From the NCBI GenBank assembly GCA_023426275.1, contig JAFABC010000144.1, forward strand, positions 1 through 17,606: 17,606 nt of DNA, written 5' to 3'. Of this stretch, positions 1 through 7,538 are shown piece after piece. Below the pieces are notes generated by a model, which saw only the letters and a program-made list of their open reading frames with translations, was not told where the DNA came from and did no database searches. Within the stretch, counting starts at the first letter, position 1. Each line of letters starts with the position of its first letter. This DNA is from Pseudomonadota bacterium (lineage in GTDB: Bacteria; Desulfobacterota; Desulfovibrionia; Desulfovibrionales; Desulfovibrionaceae). The position numbers and the translations under genes are program-made.

Positions 1-8
1 GGGCAGTG

Positions 9-30
9 CCCCTCCCGGCCGCCGGAGGCA
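9..30 (-). repeat. REP-like GC-rich element, left copy
   Basis: On the minus strand this reads TGCCTCCGGCGGCCGGGAGG followed by GG. It is identical over 22 bases to a plus-strand copy at the far right end of the window. Read in the direction of the upstream gene (suhB), the stop codon is followed by about 30 nt of purine-rich sequence (GA repeats) and then this element. CCTCC and GGAGG inside it can form a short stem. The element probably continues beyond the window edge. The exact match is seen directly; the idea that it is a genome-wide dispersed element is inference. Confidence 0.6.
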
Positions 31-61
31 TCTTCCTCTTTATCTTTCTCTTTCTCCACCC

Positions 62-847
62 CTACGCTGCGAGCAGGTCGAGCATGGCCGTGTGCAGCCG
101 CCCGTTGCTGGCCAGCAGGCGGAAATCACCCAGTCGGTACGGCTCCTGGGGACGGTAGGCCGACACCTGTCCGCCGGCCTCGGTCACGAGCAGCACACCG
201 GCGGCCACGTCCCAGGGGTGCAGGCCGATTTCGTAAAAGGCATCGCAGCGACCGGCCGCGACAAAGGCCAGATCGAGAGCGGCCGAACCCGGGCGACGAA
301 TGCCCTGGGTGGCGGCCAGCACGGCCCGCAAATCAGCCGTGATCTCGTCCAGATGCTCGGGCACGGCATAGGGAAAGCCCGTGGCCACCAGCGCGTCCAC
401 AGGCGCGTCCACCTCGGAGACATGCATCGGCGTCCCGTTGACGCTGGCCCCGAGTCCGCGTCCGGCCGTGAAGCACTGGCCGAGCATGGGCGCGTTGATG
501 ACGCCGAGCAGCGGCGTCTGGCCGTCGTAGAGGGCGACCGAGGTGCACACGAACGGAAAGCCGTGGGCGAAATTGGTGGTGCCGTCCACGGGGTCGATGA
601 TCCAGGTCGGGCCGGCAAGCTCCGCGCCGGCGGCCGTCTCCTCGGCCAGAAACCCGGCTTCGGGCACGATGGCCGCCAGGGCCTCCTTCAGTTGGGCCTC
701 GACGGCCAGATCGGTCGCCGTGACGAGGTCGATGCGCCCTTTGCGGCGCACGCCCTGCGGAGCGGCGAAATCCTCCCGGATGCGCTGCCCGGCCGTCTCC
801 ACGACGTCGCGCACGCGCGGCAGCAAGGCGGCAAGATCAAATTTCAT
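62..847 (-). CDS. suhB: Inositol monophosphatase family protein (SuhB-like)
   Basis: This 261-residue protein has the full signature set of the Mg2+-dependent IMPase/FBPase-like phosphatases. It carries the acidic pair E69-E70, the motif WIIDPVDGTTNF (D85, D88, G89, T90) and the C-terminal metal motif PWDVAAG (W212, D213). These residues bind the metals that hydrolyse phosphate monoesters such as myo-inositol-1-phosphate. Some members act on fructose-1,6-bisphosphate, NADP or PAP, so the substrate is open. Length matches the family and there is no signal peptide, so it should be cytoplasmic. The ATG lies 14 bases after the mreB stop, with a purine-rich GGGGAAAGG just upstream that overlaps the end of mreB. 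This points to co-transcription and probably translational coupling. The gene is last in the GAF-mreB-suhB operon. The family call is firm; the suhB symbol is by similarity. Confidence 0.9.
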   Translation of the reverse strand: MKFDLAALLPRVRDVVETAGQRIREDFAAPQGVRRKGRIDLVTATDLAVEAQLKEALAAIVPEAGFLAEETAAGAELAGPTWIIDPVDGTTNFAHGFPFVCTSVALYDGQTPLLGVINAPMLGQCFTAGRGLGASVNGTPMHVSEVDAPVDALVATGFPYAVPEHLDEITADLRAVLAATQGIRRPGSAALDLAFVAAGRCDAFYEIGLHPWDVAAGVLLVTEAGGQVSAYRPQEPYRLGDFRLLASNGRLHTAMLDLLAA

Positions 848-861
848 GCCCTTTCCCCAGG

Positions 862-1887
862 CTAGTTGATAAAGACGTCACGATAGCGCACCCGGTCTTC
901 CATGGACCGGCCCGTGCCGCGCACCACCGTGGTCAGCGGGTCATCGTCGAGGAGCACCGACAGGTTGGTTTCCTGGCTGATGCGCGTGTCGAGTCCCTTG
1001 AGCAGGGCCCCGCCCCCGGCCAGCAGCAGGCCGTTGCGGGCGATGTCGGTCACCAGCTCGGGCGGCGTTTTTTCCAGGGCCTTCATGACGGCGTTGACGA
1101 TGATGTTGACCGGCTCGCGGATGCACTCGCGCACCTGGGCGTCCGTGACCATGACATTGGTCGGGGTGCCGTCGATCAGGGACTTGCCGGCCACTTCCAT
1201 GGTCAGGGGTTCGGGCAGGGGCATGGCCGAGCCGAGGGCGATCTTGATTTCCTCGGCCAGATTTTCGCCGATGAGAATCTGAAATTCGTCCTGGATGAAC
1301 CGCTGGATGGTTTCGTTGAGTTCGTCGCCGGCCACGCGCACGGATTCGGCGTAGGCGATGGCCGAAAGCGAGACCACGGCCACCTCGGTCGTGCCGCCGC
1401 CGATATCCACCACCATGTTGCCCACGGGTTTTTCGATGGGCAGCCCCGCGCCGATGGCGGCGGCCATGGGCTCCTCCACCAGCCGGACATCGCGGGCGCC
1501 AGCCATCTGCGCCGATTCGACCACGGCCCGCTTTTCCACCTGGGTGATGCCGGTCGGCACGCAGATGACGATTTTCGGTTTGGCAAAACGAAACCCGGCC
1601 AGCACCTTGCGGATGAAAAAGGCGATCATGGCCCGGGTGACTTCGAAATCGGCGATGACGCCGTCCTTCATGGGCCGGATGGCCCGGATGCGGTCCGGCG
1701 TGCGGCCGAGGAACTCCTTGGCCTCGGTGCCGACGGCGACCAGTTCGCCGGTACGGGTGTCGATGGCCACCACCGAGGGTTCGTTGAGCACGATGCCTTC
1801 GGTGGGGGTGTAGAGAAGGGTATTGGCCGTGCCCAGGTCCATGGCCAGATCTTTCCCGAGGAACCGGAAGAATTTACTGAAAAACAT
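862..1887 (-). CDS. mreB: Rod shape-determining protein MreB (bacterial actin)
   Basis: From the chosen ATG the product is 341 residues, normal for MreB. It begins MFFSKFFRFLGKDLAMDLGT, a typical MreB start with an amphipathic membrane-binding N-terminus followed by the phosphate-1 motif DLGTANTLLY. The phosphate-2 motif VVDIGGGTTEVAVVS and the adenosine motif LLLAGGGALLKGLD are intact. MreB polymerises with ATP under the inner membrane and directs lateral peptidoglycan synthesis. The frame can be extended 19 residues to a TTG at 1944, but that segment has no MreB character and no ribosome site, so I prefer 1887. The gene sits 90 bp downstream of the twin-GAF gene and just before suhB. The usual partners mreC and mreD do not follow it. 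The MreB identity is very secure; the exact start is less so. Confidence 0.96.
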   Translation of the reverse strand: MFFSKFFRFLGKDLAMDLGTANTLLYTPTEGIVLNEPSVVAIDTRTGELVAVGTEAKEFLGRTPDRIRAIRPMKDGVIADFEVTRAMIAFFIRKVLAGFRFAKPKIVICVPTGITQVEKRAVVESAQMAGARDVRLVEEPMAAAIGAGLPIEKPVGNMVVDIGGGTTEVAVVSLSAIAYAESVRVAGDELNETIQRFIQDEFQILIGENLAEEIKIALGSAMPLPEPLTMEVAGKSLIDGTPTNVMVTDAQVRECIREPVNIIVNAVMKALEKTPPELVTDIARNGLLLAGGGALLKGLDTRISQETNLSVLLDDDPLTTVVRGTGRSMEDRVRYRDVFIN

Positions 1888-1977
1888 GCCCACGCTCACA
1901 TTGAAGTTCGGGATGCCGGAAACATCGGCGTGACGTCGCCACAATGGCGGTATGGTAGATGGCGCGCGGGAAAAAGT

Positions 1978-2952
1978 CTACGCTGAAGGCTTGTGGCACT
2001 GGGCGCGCAAATGCAGATTTTCCAAAAAAAGGGCGAGATTTTCCGCGACCATGGACACGAAGGCCTTGAGCTCCTCGGTCACGGGCAGAGGCCTGGGATC
2101 GGCCAGCGTCAGCACGCCCCGGGTCTTTTTGGAAAAGCGGATAGGCAGACAGATAACGCTCTTGCATTCGGCCGCCGGCATGTCCAGGCCGAAAAGCGGC
2201 AGGTCCGTGGAGCCGGCCTCGTCCTTTTCGCCGGAATAGACCGGGGTCTGGTTCTTGAACACCCAGCCGATGAGCCCCTGGCCGAGGTTGAAGCGCGGCG
2301 CGCCCCCGCGCCCGCCCGGAAAGGGACTCTCGTTGGCGCCCTCCAGGAAATACGACCGGCCGGATTCATCGCGCACGGCCAGCAGGCAATAGCGGTAGCC
2401 CGTGGTCTTGGCCAAAAGCTCCAGCAGGCCCGTGCGAAACGCCTCCCACTTGGGCCGGCTCTTGTGCAGGGTAGCGATCAGGCGCAGGCAGCGGTAGAAG
2501 CGGTGTTCGTACAGACTCGTCTCCACCTCGCGCGACCGGGCCAGATGCGTGCCGGCCAGGGCGGCGAACTGGGAGAGGATCTTGAGGTCCTTGTCGCCGA
2601 AGGTGTAGGTCTTGCGGCTGTCCAGGCACAGCGCGCCGCCGGTTTCGGGCACGGGATAGCCCATGAAGGCCCGGATGCGCGATTCCTCGCCGCCCCGGTA
2701 ATAGCCGAGCACGCCCCGGCGCTGGTCGAAATTGCTGATGAGCAGCGGCTTGGACTCGCGGATGATCCAGCCCACGAGCCCCATGCCCGGGGTGATGGCC
2801 ACATCGCGGTCCAGGGCCTCGCCCAGGCTGAAGGCGGCGACGGCCCGGCAGGCGTCGCTGCCGGGGACAGGCAGGAAAAGCACGGCGGAATAGGCGTCAA
2901 AGACATTGCCCACAATGGCCAGCAACTGTTCGTAAAACGAGGCGTCGGTCAT
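1978..2952 (-). CDS. Twin-GAF domain protein, function unknown
   Basis: The 324-residue product contains two GAF-type ligand-binding modules and no output domain. The first is at about residues 5-145, with the segment PGMGLVGWIIRESKPLLISN. The second is at about 165-310, with FNLGQGLIGWVFKNQTPVY and VICLPIRFSKKTRGVLTLAD. No kinase, HTH, GGDEF or phosphatase domain and no membrane segment is visible, so it should be a soluble sensor or scaffold acting on a partner. I chose the ATG giving MTDASFYEQ; an upstream TTG at 2994 would add 14 proline-rich residues and has no better ribosome site. It is the first gene of an apparent operon with mreB and suhB, which suggests, as inference only, a link to cell shape or envelope control. 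The ligand cannot be read from the sequence. Confidence 0.82.
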   Translation of the reverse strand: MTDASFYEQLLAIVGNVFDAYSAVLFLPVPGSDACRAVAAFSLGEALDRDVAITPGMGLVGWIIRESKPLLISNFDQRRGVLGYYRGGEESRIRAFMGYPVPETGGALCLDSRKTYTFGDKDLKILSQFAALAGTHLARSREVETSLYEHRFYRCLRLIATLHKSRPKWEAFRTGLLELLAKTTGYRYCLLAVRDESGRSYFLEGANESPFPGGRGGAPRFNLGQGLIGWVFKNQTPVYSGEKDEAGSTDLPLFGLDMPAAECKSVICLPIRFSKKTRGVLTLADPRPLPVTEELKAFVSMVAENLALFLENLHLRAQCHKPSA

Positions 2953-3337
2953 GGTCGGGTCAGGCGTGGCGGCGACAGGCGGCCGTGGCGGCAAGAGGGT
3001 TGCGGGTGGTTGTCCGGCCCGATCCGGTCACGGCGTTGCGTCGCCGGCATGGCGACGTCGCCGACAGCCGGCGCGGCAGGCAGTCCTCGGCCATCACCCC
3101 TCCCCTGACCGAGCCCGGGCCCGGCGCATCCCTCTTGGCGCACCATACGAGGCCCGGGCGGCGGCGTCAAACACGGGCCCGGACCCGGCCCGCGATCCGC
3201 CGCCGTCAAAGGCAGGCAGCAGGCCGCAAACGGAAGCCTCTTTATAAAACTTCCGCTTTGGGTTATGCGGTTATTTTCCCCGAGTCACGCCAGACCCGGC
3301 CACCGGGGAGCAACCTCAGGACGAGCACGAAACGCCC
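2953..3337. other. Divergent intergenic region, GC-rich
   Basis: This 385-bp gap separates the minus-strand GAF operon from the plus-strand unknown gene. It holds the minus-strand promoter at 3142-3170. Near the plus-strand gene there is a small AT-rich patch (3241-3278). Within it CGGAAG (3231-3236) and CTTCCG (3250-3255) form a 6-bp inverted repeat around TTTATAAAA, a possible operator. No convincing plus-strand promoter with both hexamers is visible, and no believable small gene. Confidence 0.5.
3142..3170 (-). promoter_or_regulatory. Sigma70-type promoter for the GAF-mreB-suhB operon
   Basis: On the minus strand TTGACG (3165-3170) is followed by exactly 17 bases and then TATGGT (3142-3147). 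The hexamers match the sigma70 consensus at 5/6 and 4/6. It points toward the GAF gene, leaving a leader of about 185 nt. It is the best promoter I found in this divergent intergenic region. Consensus matching only; there is no transcription-start evidence. Confidence 0.5.
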
Positions 3338-5095
3338 ATGGGCTTCGACTGGAAAAAAGCGTTCAGCCAGGTTGACGAACACGCCTTTCTTTCGGACAAC
3401 ACCAGCCCCGAAGAAGGCGACGTGCTCCGCATTCAGAACCTGCCGGATCTCAAGCGCTTTCTCGATTGGGTGCATATCAAGCTGTGCCTGCTCAAGCCCT
3501 ACTTCGAGCACAGCTCCTATCCCTTGGTGGAGTTTCGCGAACTGCTCCCCTCCTTCGAAGGCGACGCCTTCGAGTACAAGGAGCTGCCGGGCTTCTCCAT
3601 GGTGGCCGTTGGCCGGACCCTGCGCTATTTCCAGGAAATTTTCCAATACGACATCCTGCACTGCCTGCTCGACTACGCCGACGCGACCTACCGCGACCAG
3701 TGCCCGCTCGAAAGCTCCATCTTCGCCCAGAACACCCGCGCCTTCTGCGCCCGGCTGCCCAAGGTCGGCCAGGACCAGTTTCGCAAGGACTTCCGCGAAG
3801 TGGACGTGACGAACCTGGAAAACTACGCCACCTTGCTGCCGACCGTGCTGCAAATGGACCGGGCCCACGTCATGTCCCTGGACAGCCAGCACGATTTCTA
3901 CCTGTCCGGGGTCTACTGTTCGTTCCCGTCCTACCTCGACACGGAACTCAAGCGCTTCGGCCTCAACATCAAGAAATTCGTGGTCGGCGACGACCTGCGC
4001 TACGAACGGCACCGCAGTTTCGTCTACCAGTTCCTCATGGAACTCTACGGCTTTCCCATCGTGTCCGAGCGGCGCACCTCCTCGGCGCTGTTCGCCCGGC
4101 GGCTGTTTCGCATGGGCGAAAAATTCATGGTGCGGGTGCTCGGCCAGACGGACCGGACCATCACCTCGCTGTACTCCCACCCCGAGGCCCGGTTCTACCC
4201 GCGCGTGGAAAAAATCGCCCTGGTGGCCGTGGACAAGACGCAGACCGACGCCATCCGCCAGCTCGACGAGGGCGGCTATTTCATCGACCCCGACCGCCGG
4301 GTGGTCATCATCCGGGTGGTCTACCGCCAGCACAAATACGACCCCAACAACGTCCGCCAGGACCGGGCCCTGTCCGTGGCCGGCCAGGAGGTCATCCACC
4401 CCCTCACGGGCAAGGCCTGCACCGGCCTCAACCTGGTCAAGGACACCTACAGCCTGTTTTTACGTCTCAACGACATCGTGCGCGGCGAGTACAACGGCCG
4501 GACCATCTACAAGCGCAACGAGATCGTGGAGAACACCGACACCCACGAAAAGAAACTCAAATTTCTCTACTCCTGGCTATCCAAGCATCAGCGCCGCATC
4601 ATCGGCTATTCCGATGAATTCTACTCCAATGTCGTCAAAGTGCTCGACAATTACCTCTTAAATGCCGACCATTACGACGACTTCGACTCCATGCGCGAAC
4701 TGTATCAGGAGGTCTGGAGCAAGTACAATTACATCCAGCAAGCCCGAAAAGTGAAGGTGCTTGAAGACCTGCAGGATCGTGACTACAAGGGGGAAAAGCT
4801 CACCTATCTGCGCATGCTCTCCCTGTTCACCGAAATCCTCAATGATCTCAAATTCGAGATCGTCAACTATTTCGACCCGCTCGTCGAGCGCGTCCTGTCC
4901 CTTGGCGACATGATTTTAAACGACCGGTATCTGCTGCGCCATTATATCCGCAAAAAGGATACGGAATTGACCGAGTATGGCGCGTCGGTGAGAAAAACCT
5001 ACGGCCGCCTCGTCGCCCTGCTTGACGAATTCCGTTCAATCCGCAAGGCCAAGATGGACAAGGGCATCGTCATGCCCCTGGTGGCCCAGAGCTGA
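3338..5095 (+). CDS. Conserved-looking hypothetical protein, 585 aa, unrecognised
   Basis: I do not recognise this protein. It is 585 residues, soluble-looking, with no signal peptide, no transmembrane segment and no P-loop, HTH or Cys cluster that I can see. The composition is rich in aromatic and charged residues (many Y, F, R, D), and the last third is probably mostly helical, ending in a basic stretch (RSIRKAKMDKG). A beta-like segment with FIDPDRRVVIIRVVYRQ lies around residue 310. Third-position GC is high through most of the gene but drops in the last 500 bp. The ORF is long and uninterrupted, uses codons like its neighbours, and ends 39 bp before gcvT, so I consider it real. The ATG at 3338 has only a distant AGGA about 15 bases upstream. 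Its place before gcvT and rsmE gives no clear functional hint. Confidence 0.8.
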   Translation: MGFDWKKAFSQVDEHAFLSDNTSPEEGDVLRIQNLPDLKRFLDWVHIKLCLLKPYFEHSSYPLVEFRELLPSFEGDAFEYKELPGFSMVAVGRTLRYFQEIFQYDILHCLLDYADATYRDQCPLESSIFAQNTRAFCARLPKVGQDQFRKDFREVDVTNLENYATLLPTVLQMDRAHVMSLDSQHDFYLSGVYCSFPSYLDTELKRFGLNIKKFVVGDDLRYERHRSFVYQFLMELYGFPIVSERRTSSALFARRLFRMGEKFMVRVLGQTDRTITSLYSHPEARFYPRVEKIALVAVDKTQTDAIRQLDEGGYFIDPDRRVVIIRVVYRQHKYDPNNVRQDRALSVAGQEVIHPLTGKACTGLNLVKDTYSLFLRLNDIVRGEYNGRTIYKRNEIVENTDTHEKKLKFLYSWLSKHQRRIIGYSDEFYSNVVKVLDNYLLNADHYDDFDSMRELYQEVWSKYNYIQQARKVKVLEDLQDRDYKGEKLTYLRMLSLFTEILNDLKFEIVNYFDPLVERVLSLGDMILNDRYLLRHYIRKKDTELTEYGASVRKTYGRLVALLDEFRSIRKAKMDKGIVMPLVAQS

Positions 5096-5134
5096 CCCGG
5101 CGCGGGCAAACCGCACAACCCAGCGGAGCATCAC

Positions 5135-6223
5135 GTGCAAGAGCTTCTCCAAACGCCTCTTTCGGACTGGAACAGGGCCCACGGGGCCAAGATGGTCCCG
5201 TTCGCCGGCTTCGACATGCCGGTGCAGTACACCTCCATTCTGGCCGAGCACGAGCAGACCCGCACCAAGGCCGCCGTGTTCGACATCTGCCACATGGGGG
5301 AATTCTTCCTGACCGGCCAGGGCGCCGCCGCCGCCCTGGGCACGGCCGTCACCCACGACCTCGATTCCCTGGCCCCGGGCAAATGCCGCTACGGCTTTGT
5401 GCTGTTGCCGGAAGGCGGCGTGATCGACGACCTCATCATCTATTGCCTGGCCCCGGACGAGTACATGCTCGTGGTCAACGCCGCGCGCATCGCCGTGGAT
5501 TTCCAGACCATCCAAAGCCGGCTGCCCGAAGGCTTCACCCTGGTCGACGCCTCGCCCGAAACGGCCAAGATCGACCTCCAGGGACCGCTGGCCTACGAAG
5601 TGCTGGCCGAACGCGTGCCCGGGGATTTCTCCAAGCTGAAGTATTTCAATTTCGCCTGGACCACCTTCGAGGGCGAAAAACTCATGGTCAGCCGCACCGG
5701 CTACACCGGCGAGCTGGGCTATGAGCTGTTTTTGCCCGCGACCAAGGCGGTGGCCCTGTGGGAGGCCCTCGTGGCCGATCCCCGGGTGGCCCCGGCCGGA
5801 CTCGGCGCGCGGGACACCATCCGCCTGGAGATGGGCTACCCGCTCTACGGCCAGGACCTCGACGAGGAGCACACCCCGGCCGAGGCCGGCTACGGCTGGC
5901 TGCTCACCTCCCCGGCCGACTACGTGGGCAAGGGCAAGGCCGGAGCCATCCGCCAAAAGCTCGTGGCCCTGGAGATCCCGGGCCGGCGCAGCGCCCGGCA
6001 TGGCGACGTCGTGTGCGACAAGCAGGGCGCGCCCGTCGGCGTGGTGACGAGCGCCTCCTTCGCCCCGAGCCTGGGCCATGCCGTGGCCCTGGCCTATGTG
6101 GACGCCGCGGCGGCGGAAGCCAGGGATTTCAAGATCAAGGCGGCCCGCACCGAACTTGCGGCGATCAAGCGCGCCCTGCCCTTTTACAAGTCCGGCACGG
6201 CCAGGAAGAGCCTTGGCGCCTAA
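5135..6223 (+). CDS. gcvT: Glycine cleavage system T protein (aminomethyltransferase)
   Basis: The 362-residue product matches GcvT in length and motifs. It has the N-terminal segment VPFAGFDMPVQY, the catalytic-region motif GGVIDDLIIY with D98/D99, the RTGYTGELGYEL segment at about residues 187-198, and GARDTIRLEMGYPLYG at about 224-239. GcvT transfers the methylene group from aminomethyl-lipoyl H protein to tetrahydrofolate and releases ammonia. The start is a GTG with GGAG about 7 bases upstream; it lies 39 bp after the unknown gene. The partner genes gcvH and gcvP are not nearby, so they must be encoded elsewhere, or this copy has another folate-dependent demethylation role. The C-terminal barrel domain is present. 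GcvT is preferred over YgfZ or dimethylglycine dehydrogenase because the whole protein follows the short T-protein pattern. Confidence 0.93.
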   Translation: MQELLQTPLSDWNRAHGAKMVPFAGFDMPVQYTSILAEHEQTRTKAAVFDICHMGEFFLTGQGAAAALGTAVTHDLDSLAPGKCRYGFVLLPEGGVIDDLIIYCLAPDEYMLVVNAARIAVDFQTIQSRLPEGFTLVDASPETAKIDLQGPLAYEVLAERVPGDFSKLKYFNFAWTTFEGEKLMVSRTGYTGELGYELFLPATKAVALWEALVADPRVAPAGLGARDTIRLEMGYPLYGQDLDEEHTPAEAGYGWLLTSPADYVGKGKAGAIRQKLVALEIPGRRSARHGDVVCDKQGAPVGVVTSASFAPSLGHAVALAYVDAAAAEARDFKIKAARTELAAIKRALPFYKSGTARKSLGA

Positions 6224-6295
6224 GCCGGCGGTCATCGTAACCATTCGCGGCGCCCAGGGCGCGCCTTCCCGCCCCCGGTCGCCGCAACGCCCCGC

Positions 6296-7024
6296 ATGAG
6301 CCGACCCGACGCCTTTTTCATCGCCCCGGACGCCTTTGCGGAACCCTTCGCCCTGACCGGGGGCGAGGCGAACCATTGCGCCCGGGTCCTGCGCAAAAAA
6401 GCCGGCGAACGCCTCCGCGCGTTCGACGGCCAGGGCCGGGAGGGCCTTTTCACCATCACCGCCGTGTCCCGGGACCGGGTCGACCTTGCCCCCGTCTCCC
6501 TGGAAACCGTGGCGCGCCCGGCCGGAGGCATCCATCTGGCCGTCGGCTTTTCCCGCTCGGCCCGGCGCGATTTTTTCCTGGAAAAGACCGTGGAACTGGG
6601 CGCGGCCGGCATCATATTCTGGCAGTCGGCCCGCACCCAGGGCCGGATGCCCGAGACGCCCAAGCCTTCCTGGGACGCCGTCCTGGTGGCCGCGGCCAAA
6701 CAATGCGGCGCGGCCTGGCTTCCCTCGCTGACCATGGTCCCCGGCGGCGCGGCCGGACTGGCGGACTGGGGAGCGGCGCGCTTTTCCCGGCGCGCCCTGC
6801 TGTGGGAGGATGCCGATTGCCGCGACCGGCTGACCGTGGCCGATCTGGCCGTTCCCGAGGCCCCGCTCTTCGTGCTTGGCCCCGAGGGCGGACTGACCGA
6901 GGCCGAGGTCGCCACCTTCCGCGAAGCCGGCTTTTCCCCTGTGAGCCTCGGCCCGCGCATCCTGCGCTGGGAAACGGCGGCCCTGGCCGTGCTGGCCCTG
7001 GGGCTGGCCGCCGCGCCCGCCTGA
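6296..7024 (+). CDS. rsmE: 16S rRNA m3U1498 methyltransferase RsmE
   Basis: The 242-residue protein shows the RsmE (SPOUT superfamily) layout: an N-terminal PUA-like RNA-binding domain (about 1-72) and a C-terminal trefoil-knot methyltransferase domain. The knot signatures are EKTVELGAAGI (about 96-106), FVLGPEGGLTEAE (about 192-204) and LGPRILRWETAAL (218-230). The enzyme methylates N3 of U1498 in 16S rRNA using S-adenosylmethionine. W225 stands where many homologues have a small or branched residue (often RILRTETA), a mild departure. The ATG is 72 bp after gcvT with no strong ribosome site, so the start could shift, but the N-terminal sequence already looks right. It is probably the last gene of the transcription unit beginning at 3338. 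Confidence 0.9.
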   Translation: MSRPDAFFIAPDAFAEPFALTGGEANHCARVLRKKAGERLRAFDGQGREGLFTITAVSRDRVDLAPVSLETVARPAGGIHLAVGFSRSARRDFFLEKTVELGAAGIIFWQSARTQGRMPETPKPSWDAVLVAAAKQCGAAWLPSLTMVPGGAAGLADWGAARFSRRALLWEDADCRDRLTVADLAVPEAPLFVLGPEGGLTEAEVATFREAGFSPVSLGPRILRWETAALAVLALGLAAAPA

Positions 7025-7057
7025 TCCGCGCCGCCCCCCCCGGGCGAGGCGGTTGCG

Positions 7058-7089
7058 CGCCGGACGGGCCCGGGGCCGGCGACTTTCTA
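7058..7089 (+). terminator. Possible terminator after rsmE
   Basis: CGCCGG (7058-7063) and CCGGCG (7076-7081) form a 6-bp stem around a GC-rich loop, followed by ACTTTCTA. The uridine tract is short, so intrinsic termination is only possible. It sits between rsmE and the PilZ gene, where a transcription boundary is expected. Confidence 0.3.
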
Positions 7090-7160
7090 AACCCGGGAGA
7101 ACTCGTTATAGACGCTGATGCCGTACATCAGGAACCACGCACAACGCAGCGAGGGAGCGC

Positions 7161-7538
7161 ATGGGGGATGAAAAACGTCGACGCAGCCGTGTCTGCGCCC
7201 ACTTCGACGCCTATGTTTATGCCGATGGAGCCAGGATTCCGGTCAGTTCACAAAACATCAGTTTGAAGGGAGCGCTGTTTTGTCCCGAACCCCGCCTGCA
7301 CGAGGGACGGGAATGCACGGTCGTCTTCGAGTTGTCCCAGGATGTGACGGTGCGGCTCAAGGGCGTGGTGGTGCGCTCCACCGATACGGGCACGGCCATT
7401 GATTTCGAAAGCATGGACGAGACGGCGTTTTTTCACCTGCGCAACATGGTGCGCTACTCGGCCCAGGATGCCGATGTGATCGACAACGAGATGCAGGTGC
7501 CGGCCTTTTCGCCGCACCACCCGGGAGACAACGACTGA
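7161..7538 (+). CDS. PilZ domain protein (c-di-GMP binding)
   Basis: This 125-residue protein is essentially one PilZ domain. Both c-di-GMP-binding signatures are present: the RxxxR motif in KRRRSR (R6-R10) and the (D/N)xSxxG motif as NISLKG (N32, S34, G37), followed by the expected beta-barrel strands up to about residue 105. Such single-domain PilZ proteins act as diffusible receptors that pass a c-di-GMP signal to motility, adhesion or secretion machinery. The start is an ATG with a strong GAGGGAG site 4-10 bases upstream. The stop overlaps the start of the TPR gene (TGATG), so the two are probably translationally coupled. A weak -10-like GTTATA at 7105-7110 could drive the pair. The output partner is unknown; the co-expressed TPR protein is a candidate only by position. 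Confidence 0.88.
   Translation: MGDEKRRRSRVCAHFDAYVYADGARIPVSSQNISLKGALFCPEPRLHEGRECTVVFELSQDVTVRLKGVVVRSTDTGTAIDFESMDETAFFHLRNMVRYSAQDADVIDNEMQVPAFSPHHPGDND

Noticed and set aside
5036..6703. Minus-strand 555-residue ORF
   Set aside because: It is a shadow of gcvT and rsmE, with Gly/His/Gln-rich sequence typical of antisense frames in this genome.
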